DNA of 5,790 bases from positions 1 through 5,790 of the forward strand of contig CAMLRB010000220.1 in assembly GCA_946482295.1 (NCBI GenBank), read 5' to 3'. The position numbers and the translations under genes are program-made. Below, in pieces: positions 4,309 to 5,790 of the stretch; within the stretch, counting starts at the first letter, position 1, and each line of letters begins with the position of its first letter. The DNA is from an uncultured Bacteriovorax sp. (GTDB lineage: Bacteria > Bdellovibrionota > Bacteriovoracia > Bacteriovoracales > Bacteriovoracaceae). The notes under the pieces are model-generated. The model had not been told where the DNA came from, ran no database searches, and worked only from the letters and a program-made list of their open reading frames with translations.

Positions 4309-5789
4309 AAAACATTATACATCCAATAAACGATCCACATCGGAAGTTTCAATCCATATTCCATTTCATAACTTAATCGCGTGTCCCATAAGTATCGACC
4401 TTTACCGAAACCTCGATTAGCTTCACCAACGTAGAATTCAATTTCAACAACCTTTTGGCTACGTGGATTAGCAGCTTTTGCTATCGCCAAATGATCATTT
4501 GCTTTTTGTAAATCTAGCAATGACCCGTTTAGAGACAATTTTAAAAGATAAAATTTCGTGACTAGTACGTTCACCTGCATGAGCAATTCTTTGTCCTCTG
4601 AATCGATTTTTATACTTTTCAGACGAACAAGACTTTCATTTATCCATGCCTGCGATTCATGAGGAAGACTTTGTAAATCATGGGCCACGTGATATCCCAA
4701 TTCTCCTGCATGATACTTATTTGTCATTGCTCCTACAATTTTTCTCATGAATGTTGAGTATTGTGTATTTTTCTGTTTGAAAAGTAGCAAGATAAAACCT
4801 GCTAATTTTTTTGGCTCATCGTCGTATTGTTCAGCTGCTTTTATCGCTGCTTTATGGGCATAATCAGATCGATGAATGCCCAAATAAAATTCAACCAGGT
4901 CAATATAAACTCTCCATCCTTTGGCCGCTTCTAAGGATTTATCGAACATCTTATTAGAATTGATCATATCCATTTTTCGAGAATATTCGATTCCCTTAAG
5001 TGCATAAGAAAAAGCGATGTCGTGCCTTGTGAAATAGTTCTCACTAATGGATGCAGAGGTTTCTAGAGCAACAATCGCTTTATCATACTCCCCGTTTTTT
5101 TTATAACAGCATCCAAGATTGTAGTGATAGCAAGCCGAATCGGGGATTATTTCAATTGCACGTTTGAAATTTTCGATACAGCTATTAAGATCTTTGTTTG
5201 TTCGTGCCCAGCTACCTTGTCTTTCATAGGCTTCAGCCTTTTCAAAAGTTCTTTCAGCTTTTTTCAAGGCCAAATCCAAATATTTAAGATTGTTTTGTCG
5301 ATCGCCTCTCATGCCGTAGTATGAAGATAATCCGCGATAAACATAATACGAAAATTTAGAATGATCTTGAGTGAGTAATTGTGTTTCTATTATTTGTTTT
5401 CCGAGCGCACAATCCCCCAACCGACAAACGAGAACTGCTCGGCTAATGAGCCCTTCTGGAAAATAAGCGTCCAGGTTAAGAGCAGCATCGACCATACTTA
5501 GCGCTTTTTTCAGATCTGCTTCGTTATCATTGTTTTGATAGAAATAAGAAAGGAATTGATAAGTGGGTATATATGTTGGATCATCAGCTAGATTTTTTTC
5601 AAGGATAACTCTTATCATATCCTTATGCATTTTATTGCTGGTGTTACAGTTAGCATCTACTTCAATTGCTTTCTCTATTCTTTTAGATAACCTTTCTTTT
5701 AGAGGAACAGAAGCCAAGCTATCTTCAAAATCTTTTGTGACAACTAGATGTTTTTTTGATTCGGTACTGATGTGTATTTCATTTTTCTC
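4305..5789 (-). CDS. TPR-repeat protein, 5'-truncated by the window edge
   Basis: Stop TGA is at 4307-4305. A TTG at 5717 could be read as a start, but the frame stays open to the right edge, adding 24 residues ending ...TKDFEDS before it. The gene therefore enters from outside the window and its N-terminus is unseen. Counting from that TTG, residues about 45-280 are tandem helical hairpins of TPR type. The clearest unit is residues 193-226 (Tyr-x2-Leu-Gly at the first helix, Gly209, Tyr211, Ala214 at the second). Residues about 280-440 look like degenerate helical repeats. The C-terminus is aromatic (LPMWIVYWMYNVF). There is no transmembrane helix or signal in the visible part. TPRs scaffold protein-protein contacts, and the 4-nt overlap with the downstream membrane protein suggests the two form a complex. 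An effector or regulatory domain may lie in the missing N-terminus. Confidence 0.9.
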   Translation of the reverse strand, partial: EKNEIHISTESKKHLVVTKDFEDSLASVPLKERLSKRIEKAIEVDANCNTSNKMHKDMIRVILEKNLADDPTYIPTYQFLSYFYQNNDNEADLKKALSMVDAALNLDAYFPEGLISRAVLVCRLGDCALGKQIIETQLLTQDHSKFSYYVYRGLSSYYGMRGDRQNNLKYLDLALKKAERTFEKAEAYERQGSWARTNKDLNSCIENFKRAIEIIPDSACYHYNLGCCYKKNGEYDKAIVALETSASISENYFTRHDIAFSYALKGIEYSRKMDMINSNKMFDKSLEAAKGWRVYIDLVEFYLGIHRSDYAHKAAIKAAEQYDDEPKKLAGFILLLFKQKNTQYSTFMRKIVGAMTNKYHAGELGYHVAHDLQSLPHESQAWINESLVRLKSIKIDSEDKELLMQVNVLVTKFYLLKLSLNGSLLDLQKANDHLAIAKAANPRSQKVVEIEFYVGEANRGFGKGRYLWDTRLSYEMEYGLKLPMWIVYWMYNVF

Positions 5790-5790
5790 A

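Noticed and set aside
5124..5324. Plus-strand 66-codon frame
   Set aside because: Antisense shadow of the TPR gene.
5715..5717. TTG as the start of the TPR protein
   Set aside because: The frame continues without a stop to the right edge; the apparent start is an effect of truncation.
1..5790. CRISPR array, tRNA or rRNA gene
   Set aside because: No regularly spaced repeats, and no tRNA- or rRNA-like sequence was seen on either strand.

Overview
The window reads as bacterial, AT-rich DNA. Its envelope-protein style resembles Bdellovibrio/Bacteriovorax-type bacteria: a very cysteine-rich secreted protein with HG/GE...C-NG-type repeats, a mini-lipoprotein, and short exported proteins of unknown function. 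That assignment is an impression from gene style. No rRNA, tRNA or recognised housekeeping gene is present to fix it.

Left part (1-1720, + strand): the 3' portion of a large Cys-rich exported protein whose frame is open to the left edge. It is followed 18 bp later by a 225-residue, Cys-free, highly charged exported protein. The two look like one transcription unit. Middle (1721-3009, + strand): a long leader or intergenic region with candidate promoter elements, a palindrome in a promoter spacer and an A/T palindrome. Then come a 38-residue lipoprotein with a strong ribosome binding site and a 228-residue exported protein with eight cysteines. A 33-bp sequence recurs just after the stop codons of both larger exported proteins, at 1724-1756 and 3019-3051.

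Convergent intergenic region (3010-3699): no intact gene is convincing here, but the structure is dense. There is a 17-bp hairpin with a TTCG loop. After it lies a 491-bp segment (3191-3681) bounded by 20-bp inverted repeats (18/20 identical), with a third partial copy of the repeat near the right end. Inside are further hairpins and a possible broken coding sequence. It could be a small non-autonomous mobile element, the remnant of a larger one, or a large structured RNA. Mismatches that become G.U pairs on the minus strand favour folding of minus-strand RNA.

Right part (3700-5790, - strand): a TPR protein entering from the right edge, overlapped by 4 nt (TTGA) by a small membrane protein with two transmembrane helices and a cytoplasmic beta-rich domain. 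These two are very likely translationally coupled. Transcription from this operon would run directly into the inverted-repeat element, which begins 18 bp after the last stop codon.
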